Below, one piece after another: positions 11,501 through 19,604 of a stretch of DNA of 64,000 nt. Both the position numbers and the translations under genes were made by a program. Location: positions 434,001-498,000 of the forward strand of contig CP150557.1 in assembly GCA_049487715.1 (NCBI GenBank). The letters run 5' to 3'. The notes beneath the pieces were generated by a model, which worked only from the letters and a program-made list of their open reading frames with translations, was not told the DNA's origin and did no database searches. Position 1 is the first letter of the stretch. The number at the start of each line of letters is the position of its first letter. This stretch comes from Pycnococcus provasolii. Taxonomy: Eukaryota; Chlorophyta; Pseudoscourfieldiophyceae; Pseudoscourfieldiales.

Positions 11501-12286
11501 CTGCGTGGTTGCCGCAATCAAGCGAGCACACCCAGGGTGAGCGACGAGCTTCATGATGTCGTAGTAGGCGTCGATAGCGCGTGTGATTAGGTCGCGGCAG
11601 TAGTCGTCAAACTCCGTGATGGAAAGCAGCCCCGAGTGGTCGTCGTCCGTTTCGTAGTATGCGACGGATAGGTCAGTGCGCACGAGGAGCATAGCAACAG
11701 GTCCCAGCAGTTCGTAAATACACGGGTGCGCAGCTTCTACCGCCTCTTCCATACTCAGCGTTCCGGACGCGTTATCGTCCGCAAGCCTGAAGTGTTTTTC
11801 AATCACCTTGGTGAAGACGCCCTGCGGGTCCTCACTTTCCACGAGCATAATTTCCGCTCGCCACAGCAGGTCTAGCCCGAGCTCCACCGCCGGCCCTGCG
11901 TTGCGCAGGTTCCTGAGTCGCTCGACGTTCAACGTTCCGCCGACGAGGTACGCGAGCGCGTCCGTTACGGGTATATCTTTTTCGTGTAGGTTTCTCAGAA
12001 GGCTGGCAACTTCCATGGGTTCGATGACTTCACCTGGAGGTGCGAGTGCGTCCGTGTCGTCGTCCGGCGTGTCGTCGACATAAGGGGTGGCCACAAGGGA
12101 AGAATCCGCCGCACTGGGGAGCAGTGGGTTGGCGGCGTCATTATCACCACCACCACCATCAAGGGGTTCTTCCCCATCTACCAACGAAACACCATCGACG
12201 CCATTTTCATCACCATGTTCACCCCCTTCCTCAAAGAACGTGCCATCAGATTCCAGTTTACGTATCAAGTACGGATTCACGGGCAT
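8552..12286 (-). CDS. Multi-EF-hand protein with degenerate cyclic-nucleotide-binding domain
   Basis: Predicted 1244 residues from the ATG of MPVNPYLIRK; the frame extends further upstream but that part looks like untranslated leader. Six EF-hand-like loops are visible in three pairs, for example DDNASGTLSMEE, DDDHSGLLSITEF, DADKSGTLVSPEF, DLDHDEGLDLEEF and DRDNNRMLDEDEF; one (DEGGLEEDEGCL) is irregular. After them comes a cNMP-binding-like fold: SVYLVLDGCVRLYRG, then AGSYIGEAALLDSPQGQVV. The phosphate-binding cassette normally ends in a conserved Arg (GE.AL...PR.A); here the Arg is replaced (SPQGQ), and a long basic insertion splits the domain, so nucleotide binding is doubtful. The C-terminal 250 residues are disordered and Ser-rich. 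Likely a cytoplasmic calcium sensor or scaffold. No kinase or channel domain was found. Confidence 0.85.
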   Translation of the reverse strand: MPVNPYLIRKLESDGTFFEEGGEHGDENGVDGVSLVDGEEPLDGGGGDNDAANPLLPSAADSSLVATPYVDDTPDDDTDALAPPGEVIEPMEVASLLRNLHEKDIPVTDALAYLVGGTLNVERLRNLRNAGPAVELGLDLLWRAEIMLVESEDPQGVFTKVIEKHFRLADDNASGTLSMEEAVEAAHPCIYELLGPVAMLLVRTDLSVAYYETDDDHSGLLSITEFDDYCRDLITRAIDAYYDIMKLVAHPGCARLIAATTQIAEASVGWDKTHFNGDIFEDGKLNQQHSLPTSVSRQNSAAYDVSQQHEQSAAGLANAKRPTRIGGPLSRADIMKKVARSLAATHDESANNDGGGAVERSASDTGTRQRATTLAATTSSRTMESKPSMTRRASAMPDPSTPSRGQLSASTSLSLSRAASMAPEEDDTLNELDHTRPIASMPPTAFACFLGAGQVLRRALQALTRDEFVPLCTDCFRVADADKSGTLVSPEFEEACVSSIRKLANVDIELDRVMKLRDEVDLDHDEGLDLEEFIEFVQCIISFNAASMMSTMKLLAEWTGNTKDSAMSHNHTETYVTPRQMLVNLIKRSTEIRHDVTRDVCLMMTKKLADTMENTEFRTMIMENFAAADEGGLEEDEGCLNFKEFAPVVKDILRLWTGSTMDDKSLREYFEKFDRDNNRMLDEDEFVEFVEYLFVSITEYNVELAALGQLDKLREREAARRRAEEEMIKNAKLTKLILEKLRSNALFEELPTIDMRRLSVHVQLNKCHKGDVLVFDTPPEQYAPNIITRLMEAREAQRAKLSKMARRTKPSLQERKADEKRKAKQDDKRNAASLSRGDLADSSVYLVLDGCVRLYRGCADASAVADFPGSLMANQIAPLLDRQANWIKGRLCLRIMDLRAGSYIGEAALLDSPQGQVVQVIEEGTTVLKIPRKDLLETLPKPSLDLVKAHARKTSTYRVDRARHIFEALKDVRIREHRDSARAPPVPPQFRLKGLKPNTSNETSLKKTDSPTKHRNFAPRIRSSHTRSVAKAFNALEAGTPFLAGNHSSQRRHNHTRPNSSLSLRPPRSEASSAEMSATNDSSWSLDSPASLTRLALYPESSAPNLGGGRRATSSHGHRWSSSGWDGTPISPSSSRLLGTTQDGSLLDFIDANPHLLPTFKTKGFVPDQVRRRASSRQMPSHPTPSPTSLHRVASALAATRTAVLAYQPEANGLPTALPSFVPYSQLRARGIGNLYQVPSTWYF

Positions 12287-13131
12287 GGCCGGACGCAAGC
12301 AAGCAAGCAAGCGCAGAGCACAGAAGAAAGAAAATGAAAATGAAGAAAAATGGAAACTACTCTCAAGTTCGTCAGGCCGGGCGAGGTTAGGTGGCGAGGT
12401 TTGCTTCATTTCGTTTGGCTTGGCTTGATTCGTTCAAGGGCAAGTCAACTTCATCATTATTCACTGCATTCATCACGCCTCTACATAAACGTGTCTCTTT
12501 TCCCCCAACGTCCGGCGAGGAGGGATAAAAAAGACATCCTTGCACACACACACCTCCCTTATTATTCCACACCGGCCGCTTTTGAGTGTTTCTTGCATGA
12601 GCTTGCAAGAGCTTGGAAGAGCTACCAACTAAAAGGTTCGCGGCCGGGTCCTTTTTCCTAGAACTATTTATTCTTGACCACCTTAATCCACGACATAGAA
12701 AACCGGCCAGGTAAACCGGCCGCGACCGTGCCCGGCGTGCCGGCGTGCCGTCCGTGCGTCGTGCGACCTTGCACGCGCTCGTCAGGATCGGCAATTGGCG
12801 TCGTCCCACAGTAGAACCTCTTCTCATCAAACACTTCGACGAGACCTGTGAGAGTCGTCAAACCGAATATCGCTGGGATTCGCATGTAAAATCTGATAAG
12901 GTGGCCGGGGGCCTAGAGCTGAAACCCCCATTTTTTAGAGACATTCCCCCTCCTCGACTACACCACCCATCCCACCGAACTGCGAATCCATTTATGCCAC
13001 CCACCCTTCCCCCACCGACCTGGAGCCCCGACCAACAAAGATGTTGCCGACCTCTCCGACTTGGAGCCCCTCGCACGTTACTCCCTTGCGTGCGTTTTAC
13101 GACCAGAACGAAATCAGTGGCGTCTTCTTCC
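12287..13131. promoter_or_regulatory. Divergent intergenic region
   Basis: 845 bp between the EF-hand gene (leftward) and the SLC35B-type transporter (rightward). It contains AAGCAAGCAAGCAAGC just upstream of the EF-hand start, short GAGCTTG(C/G)AAGAG repeats near 12600-12620 and a GC-rich CCGGCC inverted patch near 12700-12725. The plus-strand frame of the transporter is open upstream from 12745, but that segment is not membrane-like and I treat it as leader. Confidence 0.4.
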
Positions 13132-14769
13132 ATGGACGACTCTTACGAGAGAGGTGGTGGCGGCGTTTCTTCAGGCGGGTTTTTTATGACGACGACAACA
13201 ACAAATACAACAACAAAATCTGATGAAGAGTCTCAGGATGACGACGAAATCGGCGAGGAGGAGAGGCGTGCTGATCATCCACCGCCGGAGAACTTTCAGC
13301 TTGAGGAGTCCAACAATCGTCATAATAATTACGACAACTTCAGCGAGGAGGAGGAGGAGGAGGAGGAGAAGCGGCAGTTGTTGATGGTGTCGTCATCATA
13401 TCCCGCACCATCAATGATGACGACGACGACAACAACAATTTCTCCTCCTCCTGCTCCACCATCTCCTCGTGCAGCGACGTGGTGGGAAGATTGGCGTGCA
13501 TGGTCGTATCCCGTCGCACTTCAGCTTGGAATCGTCCTGTCGCTATCAGGATGGGGGCTCATGCAGGAACGAATCATGACACAGCCATACGCCGGCGACG
13601 AGTCAGACGACGACGACGAATACTTCAAAGATGCTCTCTTCCTGGTTTGTGCAAATAGACTCGTTACTGCGCTCTTCGCAACGTTATGGATCGTGTTCCC
13701 GCACATTGTGCATCGCGAACGCCTGTCGCGTTCTATTAAGGCTCTCGCACCACGAGCACCATGGCGAGCGATCGCAATCTGCGCAGTGGCAAACACCATC
13801 GCTTCGAGCTGCCAGTACCAGGCGCTTCGCTACGTTTCATTCATTCTACAAACGCTGTCGAAGTGCGCGAAAGTTCCGCCGGTGATGCTGTGGGGGTTCT
13901 TTCTTCTTGGTAAGCGATATCCAGCGTGGGAAGTGGGACTCATGGCGACAATCTGTGCAGGCTGCGCGCTGTTCCTCATATCAGGATCCGTCGTATCCGC
14001 CGCGAGTCGTCATGTCCCGTACCACCTGGCAAAGTCTCATCATCATAGTAGTATAGCTTCACCACCACCACCATCGTGGAACGACGTGGGCAACAACAAC
14101 AACAGCGACGACGACACCAACAAGGGCGAGTCTCAAGCTGCGCTCATCGGCATCATTCTACTTGTGCTTTACATGACCTTCGATGGATTCACAAGTAGCT
14201 ATCAGGATCACATCTTCAGAAAGTTTCGCAATCTAACAACGGCGAACATGGTGCTGCACTCTACGACGATCGCATTTATTTTCTCCTTCGCAAGTCTCGT
14301 CGTTGGCGGTAACATGGATCACTGCGTATACTTCGCCTTGACGCGCCCGGGCTTTGCTGCGCACGTCGCTTGGCTTTCCTTATTTGCCGCCACGTCTCAA
14401 TTCTTCATCTTCGAGACGATTCGCCGGTACGGTGCGCTGAATTTTGCCGTGATTATGACGACGCGACAGGTTGTGAGCGTACTTCTCAGCTGCATTGTGT
14501 ACCATCATCAGCTCACAATTGGGCAGTGGATCAGCATGATTTTCGTATTCGGACCCATCTACGTGCGTGCTAAGTGGAAAGCCGAATCTGAGCAACGTGG
14601 CCGTTCGAAGAGCAGGAGGAAGGACACGGACGACGACACGGAGATAGCGATGGCAACAACGATTCCTGTTCCTAAGAGCGTCGACGAGCGCGTTGACAAG
14701 CTCGTGCAACGCCTCATGCGCAGATTCTCACTTATCACGCCACGGAGGAGCACATCCAGTCCGACGTAA
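13132..14769 (+). CDS. UAA/SLC35B-type nucleotide-sugar or PAPS transporter
   Basis: 545 residues from the ATG of MDDSYERGG. The N-terminal 110 residues are acidic and low-complexity (poly-Glu, poly-Thr, poly-Pro). The rest is a ten-helix drug/metabolite-transporter fold of the UAA family (PF08449). Family signatures include GLMQERIMTQPY near the first helix, the conserved YQALRYVSF..QTLSKCAKVPPVM segment (the KxxK/PVM motif of this family), KRYPAWE, FDGFTSSYQD and the late ..MTTRQVVSVLLS segment. The QERIMTQPY plus WE pattern is closest, in my memory, to the Golgi PAPS transporters (SLC35B2/PAPST1) rather than UDP-galactose carriers, so it would import sulfate donor into the Golgi. A loop insertion (about residues 305-330) carries Asn/Asp repeats. 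The substrate remains inference. Confidence 0.88.
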   Translation: MDDSYERGGGGVSSGGFFMTTTTTNTTTKSDEESQDDDEIGEEERRADHPPPENFQLEESNNRHNNYDNFSEEEEEEEEKRQLLMVSSSYPAPSMMTTTTTTISPPPAPPSPRAATWWEDWRAWSYPVALQLGIVLSLSGWGLMQERIMTQPYAGDESDDDDEYFKDALFLVCANRLVTALFATLWIVFPHIVHRERLSRSIKALAPRAPWRAIAICAVANTIASSCQYQALRYVSFILQTLSKCAKVPPVMLWGFFLLGKRYPAWEVGLMATICAGCALFLISGSVVSAASRHVPYHLAKSHHHSSIASPPPPSWNDVGNNNNSDDDTNKGESQAALIGIILLVLYMTFDGFTSSYQDHIFRKFRNLTTANMVLHSTTIAFIFSFASLVVGGNMDHCVYFALTRPGFAAHVAWLSLFAATSQFFIFETIRRYGALNFAVIMTTRQVVSVLLSCIVYHHQLTIGQWISMIFVFGPIYVRAKWKAESEQRGRSKSRRKDTDDDTEIAMATTIPVPKSVDERVDKLVQRLMRRFSLITPRRSTSSPT

Positions 14770-14890
14770 GAAGATTCAACATATATTTCATTTCAGTTTA
14801 AGCCCTACCAAGACCGTTGGCCCTACCCACGAAAAAAACTCTCTCTCCCCCACTTCCTTCCTCGCCCGTACGCTCGCAGCAGGTGCTCGC

Positions 14891-17209
14891 ATGGAAACTT
14901 TCGTGAAAAAGACAGATCATTCTAAAATAACAAAGAAGAAAGTGATGGCGGCGCGTGCTCGTGCTGGTCACCTGCTCCTACCGCTCCTCGTCCTCATCAA
15001 CGTGCAGCAGATCCTCCTCTTCTTCTCCTCACCAACAGCCGTGGTGCTCGTCGTGGATGCTCTACCGTCGTTCGCATCACGAATCCCAGGTGGTCATCAT
15101 GTGCCATGCCACCACACGCTGCCAGGTTGTAACTCATCATCGTCAACTCTCCTCAGCACGCTAGACAGCAATTACGGGTACTGCCAAGGTCTTGGCCATG
15201 CGGACTGCCGTGGCGGAATGCACACCGTTCAGCTGAATGCATTTGGTGCAGCGTTTGCCGCCGCCGCAAAGACGTGGACGCGCGAGCTTTGTGAGCAGGA
15301 CTCGGATGGAGATGGTTTCACCAATGGTGAAGAGCTCGGCGATCCGTGTTGCATGTGGAATGCGAACGACGCCGTCACCGGAGACGGAGGTGCGATGCCA
15401 CTGCCGCCATGGCCACGTAGCCATCCTGGATTCGCTAGCAATGTACCAGGCGTGGAGCTCAAGCCCCCAAACTCTCGCGCGACGACGGTGCGCGAGCGAT
15501 GGGCGTGTCCACCGGTAGATTCTTTCGACGATGACGTCCTCACCACCTCAGCCGCAATCACCACAACAAAATCCGTGGAGGATGTTCACTTCAACCCTGG
15601 CGAGACGCGAAGGCGCATCGTCATTTCGATGGGCAACGCGACCGTTCCATGCGACTTGCGTACGACATACGTGGACGTGACGGTGAATTTGCCAGACGAT
15701 GTGATGGTTGAGTGCGCGGAGAAGAAGTGCTTGATTGTTGCGGGAGAAACTGTGGTCGACTCGCCACGACTGCATCACTTTGTGGTCAGGAGCTGTCCAG
15801 TGGCGATAGCACCGAACCAAAACGCGGTACCTGTGGTGGATCCGTTTGTTAGGTCAATGATTCTCAAAGCTGAGGGAAGGAATGAAACCAACACCACCAC
15901 TGGCAACAACAGCAGCAAGGATGATCAATTTAATACGAATGCGCTCTGCGACGGCTATCTCGGTGCGTGGGCACCTGGAGCAGACCCATTCATCACGTCA
16001 CGACGCGATAGTGGTTTCCGTCTCGGCGGCGACGACCGCCCCATTCGCGCGATTACGGTACAAGCACACTACGACAATTTTGACAAAAGGTGTGGAACGA
16101 TTGACGACTCGGTAGTGATCATACATTACACGGTCATCGACGACAGTCTCAGTGCTACTAATTTGCGCCCGCTCGAGGAGGTGGACTTGCCATTCACTCG
16201 CATTTCAGTGAGCCCAACGCTGACTCTCCCTCCGAACGAGGATGGTGTTTTCATCTCGACCTTGTGCCAAATTCGCGTGCACGGGAATGCTTCCGACGAT
16301 GACGCGGCGGCGACGACGGTGGAGCTGGAACGTGCTTGGTTCCACGGCCATCTCGTTGCCAATGCAATGTACGCGCGCATCTATCGCAAGAAGAACGATG
16401 CAACTGCCGCAGAAGCCGCACGCGCGGCGGCTGAGGCTGAGAATATCACCGCGCTGATGAATGCGCACGAGCTCGTTACGCCGATTGTCGATATGCCAGC
16501 GTGGTGGTTCGATGACCAAGCCATGACAGATATCGCGTGGGATGCCGCCAATCGATACCGCGACTCGCTTACCGGGATGCTTTCGTCGACGCGCGCTGCA
16601 CTCGATGAGCGACGCAAGACAGCGCCGACCGAGCCACTTCCGAGTTACCGCCAGCGTTTGCTTCTGCGAGACGGTGACATCGTGCATTCCGTATGCGCAT
16701 TCAACACGTCAACGCGCGACGAGCCGACGACGATTGGAGTGCAAACGATTGACGAGATGTGCTGGAGCACGGCGACATTCGTCACCGCGGTCGATGCGAG
16801 AGCACACTGTGCGCCACTGCAGGTGTATCTCGGCGTGCTTGGCGGAGATGATAATGATGTCGATCGCATCTGGGAGCGTGCGGAGCACGGCGTCGGAGAT
16901 GTCACAAACACGCTTGGCAGGTTCCGGAATGACAAGGGCGAGTACGAATGCACTCTCGCCGATGTCGGCGCGATACGTTCGATTGCCGCTTCCTTAGGCG
17001 AGGAAGATTCGTCGAAAGCGATGACGAATAGTAGCCTTTCACGGACTTGCTGGGAATGTCTGTCTGATCTCGTGAGTGCATCCGAGGCGAGTGGGATACC
17101 ACAGAAATTCGCCAATTGCTTTCATCCAGGTGTTGGGCAAGTTGACAGCGCGACGAGGCGTGGGATGCGTGCTTATGTGCTCAAAAAACTCTTGGAAGAG
17201 TCGGCGTAG
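14891..17209 (+). CDS. Secreted temptin-domain / PHM-DBH-like copper monooxygenase
   Basis: 772 residues from ATG 14891; ATG 14945 is an alternative that starts directly before the signal peptide (HLLLPLLVLINVQQILLFF). A temptin-type Cys module comes first, with YCQGLGHADC and DSDGDGFTNGEELGDPCC. Then follow the two halves of a type II ascorbate-dependent copper monooxygenase. The CuA ligands appear as the His pair in RLHHFVV and the His of QAHYDN, which follows the family marker LGAWAPGADPF. The CuB ligands appear as HGH and the Met of TIDEMCW, which closes the GD.V...C.FNTSTRDEPTTIG motif. All six copper ligands of the PHM/DBH family therefore seem present. This predicts an extracellular hydroxylase; the substrate is unknown. 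It lies about 120 bp downstream of the transporter, on the same strand. Confidence 0.85.
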   Translation: METFVKKTDHSKITKKKVMAARARAGHLLLPLLVLINVQQILLFFSSPTAVVLVVDALPSFASRIPGGHHVPCHHTLPGCNSSSSTLLSTLDSNYGYCQGLGHADCRGGMHTVQLNAFGAAFAAAAKTWTRELCEQDSDGDGFTNGEELGDPCCMWNANDAVTGDGGAMPLPPWPRSHPGFASNVPGVELKPPNSRATTVRERWACPPVDSFDDDVLTTSAAITTTKSVEDVHFNPGETRRRIVISMGNATVPCDLRTTYVDVTVNLPDDVMVECAEKKCLIVAGETVVDSPRLHHFVVRSCPVAIAPNQNAVPVVDPFVRSMILKAEGRNETNTTTGNNSSKDDQFNTNALCDGYLGAWAPGADPFITSRRDSGFRLGGDDRPIRAITVQAHYDNFDKRCGTIDDSVVIIHYTVIDDSLSATNLRPLEEVDLPFTRISVSPTLTLPPNEDGVFISTLCQIRVHGNASDDDAAATTVELERAWFHGHLVANAMYARIYRKKNDATAAEAARAAAEAENITALMNAHELVTPIVDMPAWWFDDQAMTDIAWDAANRYRDSLTGMLSSTRAALDERRKTAPTEPLPSYRQRLLLRDGDIVHSVCAFNTSTRDEPTTIGVQTIDEMCWSTATFVTAVDARAHCAPLQVYLGVLGGDDNDVDRIWERAEHGVGDVTNTLGRFRNDKGEYECTLADVGAIRSIAASLGEEDSSKAMTNSSLSRTCWECLSDLVSASEASGIPQKFANCFHPGVGQVDSATRRGMRAYVLKKLLEESA

Positions 17210-17353
17210 AAGATGCCGGAGGTGAGGCACGTGTGTGTTTGTTGTGTTGCTCGTGTACTACAGCGTGTTCAGATTAGATTGCACGTTTAGATTGGCAGAA
17301 ACTGTTTCGGTTTTTTTTGTTGTTACTACAAAGAATGTGTTGACGACGAACAA

Positions 17354-18391
17354 TCAAATCAGCTCGTTGCGCCAGAGCTGTATTTCTTGCTGCTTGAAGT
17401 ACCTCCTGTCCTCCTCATCCACGAGCACGAGGTTCAGGAAGTACTTGACGGAGAACTTGTTGTTGATATTTTTGTATGACGGCGTGAGGTCATATGGCGA
17501 CAGGAAGATGCGGATGGGAATGGACTCTGTTCTCACCGGCGCTCCGTCCATCACCTCGAACTTCGCGAGCGTCTCGCTTTCGTTGTACGTGTTTGCGCCA
17601 CTGCCTGTCGACTCTCGGCGCCGTATCTCGAGGTCCATATGCTTGATGCGAATTCGCACAAGCAGGAAGTAGATTTTTCCGACAACGACATCCTTGAGGT
17701 GGTACTTCGCCTTGCTGTACTCAAACTCGATGTGCAGGCAGTCCTCTATTCCCACCTCCATCTTCAGCGTGTTGTTGATGTCAGGCAAGTTCTGCACGAG
17801 GCGAACGCAGAACGGCAGCTCCTTGACGATTCCCCCGCCGTACCCTCGCGTGACGGTAACGCGAAGCACATATCGCAGGCGCACGTTGATTCCGGTGTAG
17901 CTTTCGTGCTGCATGTCGCAGCTCTTGAATTCGAACGGGAGTTCGACGTCGCCGCTGACGTCTCCCGCCGGTTCGAGTTCTCGGCTGAGCGCGAGGAAGT
18001 CGTAGTAGTTCCCTCGGTCAAAGAACAGCTCCACTTGTCCGAGCAGTTCGATGCGTATTCCTTGGTGTTCGACTTTTTTGTTTGACGTAGGTTTTATGGT
18101 GACGGTTCCTTTGACGGTATCTCCCGTCGTGTACATGGGTAGAAGGTTGTCCTGAGAAGAGGCGCCATCCTGAGAAGCCGCACCCCCTTTGGTTTTCACG
18201 AGCGCGCGAGGAACGTCGGAGGATGAAGAAGGTGAGCCCTCAGGTGAAGAGGAAGGCGCAGAGGAAGCAGGAGGCGCATCCAGCACCAAGAGGTCGGGGT
18301 TCCCCGCGGAGGCCGACGACGACGACGACGAAGATGTGCCATGTAGAAGCACCTTTATTGATAAAGGCGGCCCAAACCCAAAGAACGACAT
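17354..18391 (-). CDS. VPS26: Vacuolar protein sorting-associated protein 26 (retromer subunit)
   Basis: 345 residues, arrestin-fold retromer subunit that works with VPS35 and VPS29 to recycle cargo from endosomes. The start is the ATG of MSFFGFGPPLSIKVLL, the typical VPS26 N-terminus. Strong family blocks are GIRIELLGQVELFFDRGNYYDFLAL, ELPFEFKSCDMQHESYTGINVRLRY, HIEFEYSKAKYHLKDVVVGKIYF (each quoted here only in part as contiguous motifs), IRIFLSPYDLTPSY, FSVKYFLNLVLVDEE and RRYFKQQEI. Compared with the usual 300-330 residues, it has a Ser/Pro-rich insertion near residues 20-70, before the first conserved strand (MYTTGDTVKGTV). It is convergent with the copper monooxygenase gene, 144 bp apart. 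Confidence 0.96.
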   Translation of the reverse strand: MSFFGFGPPLSIKVLLHGTSSSSSSSASAGNPDLLVLDAPPASSAPSSSPEGSPSSSSDVPRALVKTKGGAASQDGASSQDNLLPMYTTGDTVKGTVTIKPTSNKKVEHQGIRIELLGQVELFFDRGNYYDFLALSRELEPAGDVSGDVELPFEFKSCDMQHESYTGINVRLRYVLRVTVTRGYGGGIVKELPFCVRLVQNLPDINNTLKMEVGIEDCLHIEFEYSKAKYHLKDVVVGKIYFLLVRIRIKHMDLEIRRRESTGSGANTYNESETLAKFEVMDGAPVRTESIPIRIFLSPYDLTPSYKNINNKFSVKYFLNLVLVDEEDRRYFKQQEIQLWRNELI

Positions 18392-18699
18392 CGAGTAAAA
18401 CCAAAGAATAACCAAAGAGTACTTAACTATTAGGAATGGAAGAGGGGAGCCTGCCACTGAATGGAGTGGAGTGGTTTCCTGCCGTGGAATTCTCGCCAAC
18501 GGGGGAGCAAATGACACTCACTGAAGGCTTCCGGAAATGGCTTCCGGAGATGAAACCACAATGAGGAGCGAGCTGTAACGTTCCTCCACCCACGGCACCT
18601 GGAAGCACGCCCAGGGATCCCACGGAACGGGAAACCCGAACTGGAGAGTCTCGGGAACACCTGAAGTTTGAGTTTTCCCGGGCGAGCTCGGGAAAACTC

Positions 18700-18855
18700 G
18701 TCCTTGTCGGGGAAGTTCGATGGCGGTTTGGACATGACGTGCGACATCGCTCGCACGGTTGACGATAGGTCTGGCCTGCTGATAACTGCTGCATAGAGGA
18801 GTGCACCCACGAACTGCTGAGCGAGATGGCGCGCCTCAGCGTCTTCCTCCTCATC
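18700..18855 (-). mobile_element. Ty1/copia retrotransposon fragment (RT end / RNase H junction)
   Basis: About 50 residues read on the minus strand match the conserved block after the reverse transcriptase of copia Pol: QFVGALLYAAVISRPDL followed by AMSHVMSKP (family pattern: GsLlYla..tRPDi..av..lsr.m..P). No other Pol domain, LTR or start codon is visible around it, so it is a decayed fragment. Confidence 0.55.
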
Positions 18856-18867
18856 TATCTGCCCGCG

Positions 18868-19430
18868 TTAGCGTAGTCCCATCGTCGGTCGTCGCACGAC
18901 GGCCACGATCTTGCGAGTACCGACGTACTTCATACCAACACCTTTCACACCTTCTTGTCGAGCGGTCACCCACCTCTCGCCATTCGGCCCGTTGTAGAAT
19001 CGCGGTGTCTTGGGTTTGGCTTCGCCGCACGGCGGAGGGTGTGCCGCCATGAGTGGGCGGCAACGGTCGAAGGCATGATGCAGAAGAACAGCTAACGCGA
19101 CGTCCCATTCTTTTGCGACCAACCACTCCAACTCCGTGCACATCTCTTCTATTTCCCAGTCGTCGTCAGAAACAGGTTGCAGGTCATCACTGCGATAGTA
19201 GTGTGGGATCGTTGCACCTCGGTTGATCAACCACGCGACAACCTCTGCTTGATTTCTTCCAATCTTGTGATTGTTCCGGTCGGCCGGTCCAGAGCACGTA
19301 GCAGTGGTTGATAGGCACCCTCCCACTCGTTGACGTCGCCACCACCTTCTCCGACGAGGCATCGAAGAGCGGCCAAGTCACCGTGCCTGGCTGCTTCGTT
19401 GCGAACGTGTACAACGCCCCGCGCGAGTGC
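18868..19430 (-). pseudogene. Truncated, frameshifted ankyrin-repeat gene
   Basis: Reading leftward, one frame encodes an ankyrin helix pair (AARHGDLAALRCLVGEGG, then DVNEWEGAYQPLLRAL), and about 19280 the match continues in a different frame (NQAEVVAWLINRGATIP). No ATG precedes the first part and the frames differ by one base, so an insertion or deletion has broken the gene. The tail (EEMCTELEWLVAKEWDVALA) reads like a further decayed repeat. Its 3' end abuts the copia fragment. Confidence 0.55.
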
Positions 19431-19465
19431 GCGACCAAAATTGTCCGACCCTTCAATTTTTGGTG

Positions 19466-19489
19466 GGGCCCGCTGCGGGCCCGTTTTTT
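19466..19489 (+). terminator. GC hairpin followed by T6
   Basis: GGGCCCGC-T-GCGGGCCC (8-bp perfect stem, 1-nt centre) followed by G and six T. It looks like an intrinsic terminator, but in a eukaryotic nucleus this form has no assigned role. It lies about 115 bp upstream of the polymerase eta start. Confidence 0.3.
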
Positions 19490-19604
19490 GCGATTATAAA
19501 TTTGCGTTCTACGGTGCATCCCCCAAAGGCTTAAATTGATCCACAATTGAACTGCCGAACTGCCCTTTTTGGGATATGAATAATCTCCCCTCATATTGTA
19601 TGAC

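Larger units (their letters stand above)
18392..19604. other. Gene-poor region with broken element remains
   Basis: About 1.2 kb between VPS26 and polymerase eta. It contains a Ty1/copia-like coding fragment and a truncated, frameshifted ankyrin gene, both on the minus strand. A terminator-like hairpin with a T tract sits at the right-hand edge (19466-19489). No intact gene is seen. Confidence 0.6.

Noticed and set aside
19596-19604. Upstream start of polymerase eta
   Set aside because: The frame opens with TTG, not ATG; the first ATG is 19605.
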